Source: Pseudoalteromonas rubra (GTDB lineage Bacteria; Pseudomonadota; Gammaproteobacteria; Enterobacterales; Alteromonadaceae). Taken from it: 64,000 nt of DNA. Of the stretch, positions 35,601 through 43,859 are shown piece by piece. A program made the translations under genes and the position numbers. Location: contig NZ_CP013611.1 in the NCBI RefSeq assembly GCF_001482385.1, forward strand, positions 2,728,001-2,792,000. The letters run 5' to 3'. A model generated the notes under the pieces. The model saw only the letters and a program-made list of their open reading frames with translations. It had not been told where the DNA came from and made no database searches. Numbering within the stretch: position 1 is the stretch's first letter; every line of letters starts with the position of its first letter.

Positions 35601-38456
35601 TGCCTTGCGATCCACTTTACCGCTGGAGGTCAATGGAAATGCATCCATTTCCGTATAAAAGTGCGGCAACATAAAGTTCGGTAATTCTGTCACCAGCTCA
35701 GTGCGGGCAGTCTCAACGTCAAAACTGAGGCCGGGTTCCATGATGACATACGCAGCCAGCTTCACATCACTGCCTCGCTCACCTATCGTGGTCACCACAG
35801 CCAGCTTAACGCCATTCAGTTGTGCCAGTTTCTCTTCTATTTCGCCCAGTTCAATCCGATAACCGCGGATTTTGACCTGGTGATCTATACGTCCCAGGTA
35901 TTCGATTTCTCCCTCACTATTAAGGGTCACCAAATCGCCCGTCCGATACAGACGTTCGCTCGCCACCGCCGGTAAGTGCACAAATTGTGCCTCAGTGACA
36001 TCGGGTCTGCCGATATACTCCAGTGCCAGCCCGTCGCCTGCGATACAAAGCTCGCCACTGACGCCAACGGGGGCAAGTTGATCTCGACTATCCACGACGA
36101 AATGGCGATAGTTTGGTAGCGAGCGGGCCAGACGGCAGCTGGGTGTGCCATCCTCATCCCGACGTACTTCATCAACCAGTGAATACACGGTCGCTTCAGT
36201 CGGCCCGTAGGCATTTATGACACGCTGAGAGCGGGCCAGCATCTGATCAGCCAGCGCAGGATAGAGTGGCTCTCCGACCGTTACTAAGGTGGCGCTCTGA
36301 TTGCCCTGCCAGCCCGCTTCTACCAGCGCCTGCCACATTGTCGGAGTGCACTGGAATAAGGTGTAATCACGCGCATCGGCGTATGGCGCCAGCTTCAGGG
36401 CATCTTTACCTATCTGATGGCTGACCAGAGTTATTTTGCCGCCCACAGCCAGAGGGCCATAGATTTCCAGCGTCGAAATATCAAATCCAATGGTCGTCGT
36501 GGCAAGACAGTGACAAGATGCATCCAGTCCCAGGCGTCGGGCAGTGCCACAGATCAAATTGTCCAGGCTGTGCTGTGCTATCAGAGTGCCTTTGGGACGC
36601 CCGGTCGACCCGGAGGTGTACAGAATGTAAGCTTCCAGCGTCTCACGCTCTGCCTGCACGGTCAACGCCCGCTCAGCAGGTGCGCCAGCGCCTGAAAGTA
36701 GCTTATCAATGAGCAAGGTGCGCTGTGCGCCTATTGGCACTTGCGTGGCAAGCCGGGAATCTGTCACCAGCATCACTGCCTGACTGTCCGTAAACATAAA
36801 GGTCAGACGCTCCAGCGGATAGGCCGGGTCAAGGGGAACATAGGTCACCCCCAAAGACAGGCAGGCCAGTAATGTGGCAACCATATCCTCATTACGATCC
36901 AGACATAGTCCAAGTCTATCACCACGCTTGATCCCGTGTGACTGGAATACCTCAGTAACCTGTGCAGCTCTGTTACTTAACGCTCGATAGGTCAGTGCTG
37001 ACTCACCTACTTCCAGTGCGACATGGTCAGGGTGCTGTGCGACATGGTGATTGAAACGCTGCACAATACTCGTTACGTCGCTTGACTCGGTGTGGCTGTT
37101 GAGCGTTTGATATACCCGGTAATCTTGTTCATTAAAAAAGTTAAAATCGGCGATCCGCTGTTGTGGGTTATGACGCATGCCATCCATGATGGTGAACAGG
37201 CGCTCGAACAACCGGGCAACATCAGATTCATCAAAGAAAGCGCGGTTCGCCTCAACCTGTAAAATGACGTCCTGATGATCACCATACTCACACAAGTTAA
37301 ACAACAGTGGCGTGGTTTCTGTTCCTGGTGGAATAAACTCAGACTCCGCATTTATGCGTCCATCCGCATACTTGTAATCCAATTTCTGATAGTTGAACTG
37401 CACATCAAACAGGCGTTCAAGATCGGGCTTCAGCTGACGCGCATGCTCAACGATCTTCCCGACCGGATATTTCTTAAACTTGGACACATCCCGCATCTGT
37501 GTACGGATCTCGGCGGCCAAATCAACCATGCTCCACTGCTGATCAATGCTAAAGCGCATTGGCAGAACAGACACAATGCCACCAATGGCTCGCGCCGTTA
37601 CCTTATCGCGGTTGTGAAATGGCAACGCCAAAACTATGTCGGAGGTCTGATACTGCAGGTTCAGATAGCAGGCGATTGCAGACATAAACAGGTGGTGCAC
37701 ACGCACGCCCATGCTCTTTGCCAGCGCACAAAGCCCGGCATAGTCAGACTGTGCAATCGCATGCTGACTCAAAAAGCTGTCATGCTTGTTCGGGTTATTC
37801 AGCTGCTTAGGCACAAACATTCTGTCAGGAAGCTGACGACTGAACTTTTGCTGCCAGTATTGCGTGGTTTGTTCACTGGTATCGAGCTGTTCATTCATGT
37901 ACTCAATAACCTGGTCATATTGGGTAAGCGGGATCGATAATGTGTCTCCATTGCCCTGCGCAATAGCGAGGTAGTACCTGAATAACGTGTCGAACCAGTT
38001 ACTGTAGCCAAAGCCGTCAGTGATCAGGTGATGTGCGACTGGTACATACCAATACTCTTCATCCGCCAGCTTCAGTAAAAATGCGCGATATAAGCCGGGC
38101 TCTGATAAATCAAATGGCGTCAGCAACTGCTGATTGACAAAGTGTTTCGCCTGCTCCGACGCCTGAGTAAAGGTGCTGAAATCGAGGAATTCAAATTTAC
38201 ATGACGTCTCTGCACGACACTGTTTGGGCTCTCCCGCTACTTCACTGAAGTAAAGATGAAACACGTCATTCTCAGCCACCAGCTGCGCCATCGCCTGTTG
38301 GAATGACGATTCACAAATCGTCTCTGTGATTCTGATCACTCCACCGATGTTGTAGTTTGGAGAACTTGGGTAGCGCTTTTGGTCCAGATAAATATCGAGT
38401 TGTGCAGATGTCAGCATCATACCCTTATCCTCTGTGAGTTTATTATTGTTGTTCAT
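32685..38456 (-). CDS. NRPS, C-A-T-C then a degenerate A and a T domain without its serine
   Basis: 1923 aa, first NRPS of the line. The opening C domain (SAQLDIYLDQKRYPS start; HHLITDG about 142) has no docking domain before it and looks like an initiating, possibly acyl-accepting C. A1 is complete (TSGSTGRPKG about 614, FDISTLEIY about 658; pocket DILQVVAVY, unassigned). T1 has LGGHSL (Ser about 1000). C2 has HHIAADG (about 1191). After that the module is broken. A2 (about 1500-1810) is only ~300 residues; it has CILNPASDNEVV where the TSGSTG loop belongs and no YGPTE or C-terminal lobe. T2 reads ELGGNPLQV, Pro replacing the phosphopantetheine Ser. No stop or frameshift, so the frame is under selection or recently decayed. 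Confidence 0.92.
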   Translation of the reverse strand: MNNNNKLTEDKGMMLTSAQLDIYLDQKRYPSSPNYNIGGVIRITETICESSFQQAMAQLVAENDVFHLYFSEVAGEPKQCRAETSCKFEFLDFSTFTQASEQAKHFVNQQLLTPFDLSEPGLYRAFLLKLADEEYWYVPVAHHLITDGFGYSNWFDTLFRYYLAIAQGNGDTLSIPLTQYDQVIEYMNEQLDTSEQTTQYWQQKFSRQLPDRMFVPKQLNNPNKHDSFLSQHAIAQSDYAGLCALAKSMGVRVHHLFMSAIACYLNLQYQTSDIVLALPFHNRDKVTARAIGGIVSVLPMRFSIDQQWSMVDLAAEIRTQMRDVSKFKKYPVGKIVEHARQLKPDLERLFDVQFNYQKLDYKYADGRINAESEFIPPGTETTPLLFNLCEYGDHQDVILQVEANRAFFDESDVARLFERLFTIMDGMRHNPQQRIADFNFFNEQDYRVYQTLNSHTESSDVTSIVQRFNHHVAQHPDHVALEVGESALTYRALSNRAAQVTEVFQSHGIKRGDRLGLCLDRNEDMVATLLACLSLGVTYVPLDPAYPLERLTFMFTDSQAVMLVTDSRLATQVPIGAQRTLLIDKLLSGAGAPAERALTVQAERETLEAYILYTSGSTGRPKGTLIAQHSLDNLICGTARRLGLDASCHCLATTTIGFDISTLEIYGPLAVGGKITLVSHQIGKDALKLAPYADARDYTLFQCTPTMWQALVEAGWQGNQSATLVTVGEPLYPALADQMLARSQRVINAYGPTEATVYSLVDEVRRDEDGTPSCRLARSLPNYRHFVVDSRDQLAPVGVSGELCIAGDGLALEYIGRPDVTEAQFVHLPAVASERLYRTGDLVTLNSEGEIEYLGRIDHQVKIRGYRIELGEIEEKLAQLNGVKLAVVTTIGERGSDVKLAAYVIMEPGLSFDVETARTELVTELPNFMLPHFYTEMDAFPLTSSGKVDRKALPEPSHREVEFVAAATDTEAQLCTIWQSLFERDALSVTHNFFELGGHSLLAMKMFGQIRQSMQVDLPLASIFEQPTIRQLADKIEVMRTEQSQQSRVRPLVKSDLESGHPLSRSQLSMWLIDKLSYGTAQYNMPGVFSITGALQVSALQTALAQLVKRHEVLRTVLIDDAVTAKQYVLEDYSFDVPVIDVSGKQDVMSCVEHFVEAEANMPFQLDVGLKIRAKIVKTAPEHHFLLLTLHHIAADGWSINILTEELEALYRGVLRNEAAELPTLDIQYKDYAHWQHQNIQDGSLDGQLEHWLSFLAEHPQVHGLPLDFPRPVQPSFEGRSYKLNIDSQLRSQLQTFCQRKDMTPFMVLQLVYALLVAEQSGETDILIGTPVAGRNHPDIEGLIGCFTNSLVLRNQIDLNRPLDALLTDSKQAVMSAFDNQDVPFELLVERLNPERNSSYNPIFQLWFVYHSQQFNPLKLDSLQVDLVEPHSPSVKFDLSLSVYEQDTSLTLDWEYRPELFKADTIAQYAVRFKGILQWLLNESDTAHPPVRTAKPDIDLPAVEQGVFAARVAANGAAFPQATVVVDEGQVLSQQAIFAKVRRMRAYLNTQGVKSGQAVGVCLDHGLALLVTQMACLFSGITFVGLDPDSDMQTTDEVIARFNLDFAITQRHLGSFLADTSVQVIDTSEALAFKAPARDCEPETRLHTQPVCILNPASDNEVVLTQQDLLLLSDKLAAELGPHQGWVNKFIWNASVSFDCSLMGLCLMSLGFELHVVDTKTRYSITQLNEYLTSQRVNLIELTPGYLNLMHSQTGLTFSHRTDLLINGTEVNARLTDILAQYQATSDAKVIAVNTLFEEFRLVKLNQSSAKAQQVGSVGLTQTWGAQLRGRIMEVLHDIYAAVLKKDRVNVDTGFYELGGNPLQVKGLCSSCEQHFKAGLSVSALANGPSVSQLAELISTIFINQSVAGTTITATTSAQTLRK

Positions 38457-38459
38457 GGC

Positions 38460-40883
38460 TTATTCCTTATGCTCAGCAGGGATCAGCTTGAGCGAGTACT
38501 CGGTTTCCTGTGGCAGGAATGACGAGAACACGCCCTCTTGCCAATCTTTGTGCCCAGCCAGCCAATAGGGCGACATCGGATTAGATGCCTGACCTACGGG
38601 CATGTGGAAAAATCCACTCTGCTCTTCGCCGGGTGTCACACCCATGCGCATGGATGCACCAAAGTTCTGCTCCTGTACCAGAGGCATATTGATGTCACCG
38701 TCCGCACCATATTCAGGGATATTGAAGAACTTCCCGATCAGTGGCAGTGCCCCTGCCACAGGATGAGAAATGGCCACTTTGTTGTAGTCACCCCACTTGG
38801 CATTGGCGATGGTGCCGTGGGTGTTATTAAAGTGGTTATTCAGGAACGACAACGCATCAGCATATAGCCCCTGCCAGGAGTCATAACGGGTATTCAGTAA
38901 GTGTGCTGGCTGCTCATTCACCAGCTGCCAAAGTGGACCTTCCCACTGACTGGTTAAACTGAAGTAGTCAAAGACATTAGAATCTGGGTTTCGCTCATGC
39001 ACATCATTCAAAATGCCACCAAACACACGCCGGGCAACTTGCGTTCTGAATGCTCTGACCAACAAATAACCCGTTGATTCTTTGGTCGCTTTGCCATTCC
39101 AGTTATTGACAATTTCGCGGTACTCGGTCAGCTCAGGGTGCTCAGCCAGGAACTCCTCATCGAGTATAGAAAGCAGTAAGTACTGCCAGCGCTGTAGAAA
39201 TATCGCGCGACTATCTAACTGAGTGCGTAGCATCTGCGCTTCACTCGGTTCATGCATGACTCTCAAACCATCGTGGATCTGATTTGCCCTGGCACCCAGT
39301 GCATAGTTCTCACGACCAATCACATCGAGTTCATCCCCGGATACAACCCTGGCATTGGCCGTAAACAAAAACCCTGATTCCGGGTTCATACGCTTAGGGT
39401 AGTGTGCTGAATCCAAAAACCCGGACCAGACGTACTTATCGTTGTCATAGGCAACCGGTGCCCACACTGAATGCGCTCGTTCAGGTAAAGCCCCTAACAT
39501 GGTCCAGCCAATATTGCCCTGTTCGTCACCCACAACCACATTGAGGTGTGTCATATGTGCATCATTGAATAAAGGAAGGGAAGCATCGACACTCGTCGCC
39601 AGCTCAACATCAAAGAGCCCCAGATTGACTGCCGTCGGGGAGTGGGCGACCCAACGTAACACCAGCAAGTCACCATTTTCTTCGCGCTCAACAACCGGGC
39701 CGTATGGCGTCATATCAACGACAAATTCAATCGGTGTCGCGTCTTTTACATCAATGGTCTGCGTCACAGGCGTCACCAACGCCTCGCTCTTCTCAGCTGG
39801 GATCCGCAGTAAATCAGACCAATCTCCCATTGAGTTAGTAAAACCCCAGGCAATATGCTGGTTGCTGCCCGCTATCATGAGCGGTAAACCAGGTAAAGAA
39901 ATGCCCGACAGCTGGTGTTCTTTAGCTGCCTCTTGCCAGGAGTACTCAACCCGATACCAGATGTTCGGTACCGTTAAATTCAAGTGCATATCATTGGCAA
40001 CGAGGGCTTTACCGGACAGCGTATTGTCACCAGACACAGCCCAGTTATTACTACCAGCCACAGACGGTGTGTCTTTCAGTGTCAATGCATACAGTGATTG
40101 CTGATGCTCTGTCAGCGCCAGGGTGTGCTGCCCACTCTCTTCAGATTCGGCCAGAGAGTAAACATCAGCATCTGGCATCGGAGCTGTTGCTATTTGCTGT
40201 GCATCCAGTGGTTTATCCCAGCTTGTGCCTAATGGCACCAGAAAGTCGACCAGCGCCTGGGGTAGCGTTTGCTGCAATTTGTTTAGATAGAGCGCATTGT
40301 GGTAATCACGTCCCTGCATTTCCATAAACATGGCAAAGGAGACCAGGAACGAATCTTCAGGCAGCCAGGTTGCAGGCGTCGCCTTGAGCACGGCATATTC
40401 AAATGGTGCGCTCTTTAGCTTATCCAGCCCGCTATTAACCCCTTCGACATACGCGTCTAATACTGCCTTATGCTGTTTGTCGAGATTGTTGTAGGCCTGA
40501 TGTGCACTGTGCTTGAACTGATGAAGCCTGGCTTCCTTATCAGCATTGATAAAAGACTCGCCAAACAGGGCGCTCAATTCACCGGCAGCTTTACGGCGCA
40601 GAAAATCCATCTGGAAGAAGCGTTCCTGAGCATGAAGAAAGCCCATGGCCCGAGCAGCATCTGTTCTTGTGTGGGCAACAATAGAAGGCAAACCATTGCG
40701 GTCTCTGTCGATCACCACTTCATGTTCAACATGAGGGATCGTCACCTCACCATTTAATAAAGGCAATGCAGAGTTTAGTCGTGCCCACAACCAATAGCTT
40801 GTGCAGCTAGCGACTACCATGGTTGATAAGCCACTAAGTAATAGTGCCTTTTTAACTTTGCTGTATTTTCTCTTTGTGCTCAT
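38460..40883 (-). CDS. Penicillin-acylase-family (Ntn) amidohydrolase, membrane-anchored or secreted
   Basis: About 807 aa from the ATG at 40883; a GTG 14 codons upstream (40925) is possible but has no ribosome site. A basic start and a hydrophobic helix (KKALLLSGLSTMVVASCTSY) direct it to the periplasm. The alpha-chain region has FLHAQERFFQMDFLRR. The autocatalytic site is Gly-Ser in VAGSNNWAVSGD, Ser at about 278, which becomes the nucleophile. The family includes penicillin acylases and PvdQ-like acylases that remove fatty acyl chains from quorum signals and pyoverdine precursors. As first gene of the NRPS operon, 3 bases before the first NRPS, it probably deacylates the exported peptide or cleaves a related signal. 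Confidence 0.9.
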   Translation of the reverse strand: MSTKRKYSKVKKALLLSGLSTMVVASCTSYWLWARLNSALPLLNGEVTIPHVEHEVVIDRDRNGLPSIVAHTRTDAARAMGFLHAQERFFQMDFLRRKAAGELSALFGESFINADKEARLHQFKHSAHQAYNNLDKQHKAVLDAYVEGVNSGLDKLKSAPFEYAVLKATPATWLPEDSFLVSFAMFMEMQGRDYHNALYLNKLQQTLPQALVDFLVPLGTSWDKPLDAQQIATAPMPDADVYSLAESEESGQHTLALTEHQQSLYALTLKDTPSVAGSNNWAVSGDNTLSGKALVANDMHLNLTVPNIWYRVEYSWQEAAKEHQLSGISLPGLPLMIAGSNQHIAWGFTNSMGDWSDLLRIPAEKSEALVTPVTQTIDVKDATPIEFVVDMTPYGPVVEREENGDLLVLRWVAHSPTAVNLGLFDVELATSVDASLPLFNDAHMTHLNVVVGDEQGNIGWTMLGALPERAHSVWAPVAYDNDKYVWSGFLDSAHYPKRMNPESGFLFTANARVVSGDELDVIGRENYALGARANQIHDGLRVMHEPSEAQMLRTQLDSRAIFLQRWQYLLLSILDEEFLAEHPELTEYREIVNNWNGKATKESTGYLLVRAFRTQVARRVFGGILNDVHERNPDSNVFDYFSLTSQWEGPLWQLVNEQPAHLLNTRYDSWQGLYADALSFLNNHFNNTHGTIANAKWGDYNKVAISHPVAGALPLIGKFFNIPEYGADGDINMPLVQEQNFGASMRMGVTPGEEQSGFFHMPVGQASNPMSPYWLAGHKDWQEGVFSSFLPQETEYSLKLIPAEHKE

Positions 40884-40991
40884 CTTCAAATTCCAATTCC
40901 GGTTCCTGTTCCTTGTGCACGACACACGGTGAACAAAACTAAACTGGTGAAGATAATTGGATAATCAGCTCAGAAAGACAAAACACTTCCC

Positions 40992-41021
40992 ATTATATTG
41001 TGTTACATTGGCTGGTAACAA
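40992..41021 (-). promoter_or_regulatory. Predicted NRPS-operon promoter overlapping a palindromic operator candidate
   Basis: In the 169-base divergent gap. On the minus strand a TTGTTA (-35; 41016-41021) and TATAAT (-10; 40992-40997) are 18 bases apart, about 110 bases before the acylase start. An inverted repeat TGTTAC-N8-GTAACA (41001-41020) covers the spacer and -35, where a repressor or ToxR/CadC-type activator could bind. The divergent regulator gene at 41053 shares this gap. Confidence 0.5.
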
Positions 41022-41052
41022 AAAAACACAATAACAAAAACCCAATACGATC

Positions 41053-43194
41053 ATGAACGGTAACAGTGTTAACAGGGAAATATGGCTCGAAGACAATCAG
41101 GTCACTGTAGGTCAATTTCAGATCGACTTTAAGAAGACCCGTCTTTACAACACGGAGATTGCTGAAGAGCAGGAAAACCATGTAATCAAGCTAGAACCTT
41201 TGACAATGGAGCTCCTGTGCTACCTGGTTAAGCGCAGGGGTGACTATGTTAGCCAAAAAGAGCTGCTGGATCATGTCTGGGACGGCCGCGTTGTGTCTGA
41301 TAATGCCATCCGCAGAGTGGTTAAAAAGCTCAGGGATGCGCTCGGCGATGACGTCAAATCACCCACCTACATCAAAACGGTACCCAGTAAAGGTTACTTA
41401 CTCATTGCTGAGGTCAGTATTGAAGCAGTCACACAAGGTAACGGACCTGATCACACCACTGAGCTTTCTCAGACCTCAGACTATGAATATATACATAAGA
41501 AATCAAAAACAAAAGCTAAGGCACTGTATTTTATACTTATAATTGCTTTTTCTTGTGTCGCAGGGTATGCCTATTATGCGTTGCCGAGCCAGGTGGCCGT
41601 AAAACAGGTAAAAACGGTCACCAGCATGTCCGGTGAGGAAGGATGGGCGGATTATCACAAGGAAACCGATATGGTGATCTATTCTCACCGCAAAGATGTG
41701 TCAGGTTTTTTTGGTTTATATATCAAATCGCTTTCTACCAATGTAACAAAAAGGCTCAGCGCGGGAGATGCCAACTATTATTCTGCCAAGTTCTCCAAAA
41801 CGGGTAAGCAAATCGCGCTGCAGAGACAAAAAGGCAGTCAGGCCGAATTAGTCATACTGACACTCAACGACACCATGGATGTGTCTAATGAAGAGGTCAT
41901 TTATCGTTATGATACTTTACAGCCCAATTTATCCTGGTCGCCAGATTACAGGGCGCTGTATTTTTCTTTGAAAAAAGAACCGGACTATCCCAACACTATT
42001 TTCAAAATTGATATCGACAGCAAGCGCTTAACTCAAGTCACTTACCCTGATTTTAACCCGCATGGCGATTATTTTTCCGCCCTGTCACCAGATGGGCTGC
42101 ATCTGGGCGTGCTGAGATATTCAAACTACCAACGCACGCATTTAATTATCTTAGAGCTCGCTTCCGGAAAAGTGCAAAGCAATACTGTGTTAGATTTTAT
42201 TCCACCTAACATTGTATGGGATGACGACAGCTCAGGGGTTTATCTGGCCAATAGTAATGAAATCCATTTCTTTGATACCCGAACAAATGAACTGAACGCC
42301 CATGTTCAAACCGCCTTTGGATTATCTTCAATTTACAGTACATGCGGCGACAATTGCCTGCTGGTGGGTAAAGAAGATAAGAACGTGCGGGACATTGCAG
42401 AAATCAAAAATCCATTTTTGCAGGAAAATATCTACAACCTGTTTGAGTTTTCTCTCTCTGGTAAAGAAGGTCACCCTGATTACCTGGCTGATTCTGACAA
42501 AATAATCTTTCGATATGAATTTGACAACATACCGCAGATCGTCACTTACTCGACAACGGGCGAGATGGATTTATTAACCGAATTTACAGAACATCACAGT
42601 ATCAGTAATCTGGATTATCATCACGCGAGTCGTTCTGTACTGGGCATTTTGGATCACCAACTTTTTGTCCTGGATATTAATACCAAACAGATCCGCTATC
42701 TCACTACGCAACTGGAAAACATTCAAAACCCCAGTTGGAGTAATGATGGTCGTTCTATTTACTTCTCGCGAAAGGAAGGGAACCAATTCTGGCTGGTGCG
42801 CCACAATGTTGATGATGGTAAATCTGAGCAGATAGTACCTGATGTATTAAGTGCACGCGAAGGCACCAAGGGCCAATATCTATTTTACCATCAAGCTGAT
42901 GGCCAGCTGCTCAAAGCCCCACTTGCCAGCCCGCAACAAGGCACCTTGATAGCCAATATCAAACCTGCCTCCAATACATCCTGGCACCTAACCGATCAAT
43001 ACGTCTATTACTCTGTGTCTGACGGGTATCAATTCGATCTGGTCCGTACGGATCTGAACACGGGAGAATCTGAGCGTACCTTGCTACTGAAACATGCATT
43101 CTATGCAAAATTCCAAATTCACCCAAACGAAGAGAAGCTCTTACTTCTGCAAAGGGCGGCACCGAGCTCAGATCTATATAATGTGTACTTTTAG
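41053..43194 (+). CDS. ToxR/CadC-like membrane regulator with beta-propeller-like sensor domain
   Basis: 713 aa, transcribed away from the NRPS operon. Winged-helix DNA-binding domain at about 15-120 (LEPLTMELLCYLVKRRGDYV, SDNAIRRVVKKLRDALGDD, YIKTVPSKGYLLIAEV). A membrane helix lies at about 158-176 (ALYFILIIAFSCVAGYAYY). The large periplasmic part has TolB/WD40-like blades (YYSAKFSKTGKQIALQRQ, LSWSPDYRALYFSLK, NPSWSNDGRSIYFSRKEG). It matches the regulator at 16438-18573 in length and layout. The ATG has no obvious ribosome site. The shared promoter gap with the acylase/NRPS operon makes local control likely. Confidence 0.88.
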   Translation: MNGNSVNREIWLEDNQVTVGQFQIDFKKTRLYNTEIAEEQENHVIKLEPLTMELLCYLVKRRGDYVSQKELLDHVWDGRVVSDNAIRRVVKKLRDALGDDVKSPTYIKTVPSKGYLLIAEVSIEAVTQGNGPDHTTELSQTSDYEYIHKKSKTKAKALYFILIIAFSCVAGYAYYALPSQVAVKQVKTVTSMSGEEGWADYHKETDMVIYSHRKDVSGFFGLYIKSLSTNVTKRLSAGDANYYSAKFSKTGKQIALQRQKGSQAELVILTLNDTMDVSNEEVIYRYDTLQPNLSWSPDYRALYFSLKKEPDYPNTIFKIDIDSKRLTQVTYPDFNPHGDYFSALSPDGLHLGVLRYSNYQRTHLIILELASGKVQSNTVLDFIPPNIVWDDDSSGVYLANSNEIHFFDTRTNELNAHVQTAFGLSSIYSTCGDNCLLVGKEDKNVRDIAEIKNPFLQENIYNLFEFSLSGKEGHPDYLADSDKIIFRYEFDNIPQIVTYSTTGEMDLLTEFTEHHSISNLDYHHASRSVLGILDHQLFVLDINTKQIRYLTTQLENIQNPSWSNDGRSIYFSRKEGNQFWLVRHNVDDGKSEQIVPDVLSAREGTKGQYLFYHQADGQLLKAPLASPQQGTLIANIKPASNTSWHLTDQYVYYSVSDGYQFDLVRTDLNTGESERTLLLKHAFYAKFQIHPNEEKLLLLQRAAPSSDLYNVYF

Positions 43195-43278
43195 AGGAAA
43201 AATGTCTTCAGCGTCACGGAGTCATGTTGCTGAAGACATCGCACTAGAAAAAAACAGTTGTATCGACAATCGGTATTC

Positions 43279-43310
43279 GCGCTCTTAGGTTACCGTACAG
43301 AGCGCTTTTA
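43279..43310 (+). terminator. Rho-independent terminator after the regulator
   Basis: Stem GCGCTCT / AGAGCGC followed by TTTTA on the plus strand, about 85 bases past the regulator stop. An additional 11-base inverted repeat (ATGTCTTCAGC / GCTGAAGACAT, 43202-43239) precedes it without a T-run. Confidence 0.65.
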
Positions 43311-43338
43311 ACCCACTGTGATAAAATGTTCACTTGGA

Positions 43339-43530
43339 CTATTTCGGGTCTTTCCATGGCCAGCAGTGGGGGAAACTCTCACAGCTCGGGGTAATCAGAA
43401 ATTCAATAGGTATAGCATCAGCGCTGTCTGAATTGGGGGCTTCCGAGGCCTGAGCCGGTGTCCCGGTGATAGACAAAGTGACGGTAAACAAAAGGGCTTT
43501 AATCGCTGCTAAGGTTTTTGTAGAGAACAT
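43339..43530 (-). CDS. Secreted 63-aa peptide with C-x5-C-W-P motif (paralog 3)
   Basis: AAAGGATA precedes the ATG. Sec signal peptide ending in TPAQA; the predicted mature part is 35 residues, starts SEAPNSDSADA and ends in the shared block SCESFPHCWPWKDPK. Two Cys six positions apart could form one disulfide in the periplasm. Acidic overall apart from the basic end. Third gene of the trio; all three share the (A/E)SFP(H/Q)CWP block. No known family recognised; candidate pheromone, microcin-like peptide or envelope factor. Confidence 0.8.
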   Translation of the reverse strand: MFSTKTLAAIKALLFTVTLSITGTPAQASEAPNSDSADAIPIEFLITPSCESFPHCWPWKDPK

Positions 43531-43602
43531 GCTATATCCTTTGTTATTTCTGTTTATTGTTTATTATTTCTGTCTTATAAGTTGTTTTGAACTACCTAAC
43601 TA

Positions 43603-43797
43603 TCAGTCGCCACTGGTTTCTACTTCTGGCCAGCAGTGCGGAAAGCTCGCACAACCAGGGACAATAACAATATCACTGAGCTGTGAATAGACCTGACCAT
43701 CGTGTGTCTCTGCTGCGTTTGCCGTATGGCTGATGGCCAATAAGGCTGCTGCAATTGTTGATGCCATTAATACCGTTGATTTAATTGTTGTTTTCAT
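43603..43797 (-). CDS. Secreted 64-aa peptide with C-x5-C-W-P motif (paralog 2)
   Basis: AGGGGG precedes the ATG by six bases. Sec signal peptide with hydrophobic core VLMASTIAAALLAI and cleavage after HTANA; the predicted mature part is 36 residues, starting AETHDGQVYSQL. The shared block is GCASFPHCWPEVETSGD. Mature length and Cys spacing equal those of the neighbours. 62 bases separate it from paralog 1 and 72 from paralog 3, each with its own ribosome site. Confidence 0.8.
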   Translation of the reverse strand: MKTTIKSTVLMASTIAAALLAISHTANAAETHDGQVYSQLSDIVIVPGCASFPHCWPEVETSGD

Positions 43798-43859
43798 AAT
43801 TAGCCCCCTGATTTACTGTGTTTTGATCTGATGCAGTGTTTTTTCTTATTGATGTTTTA

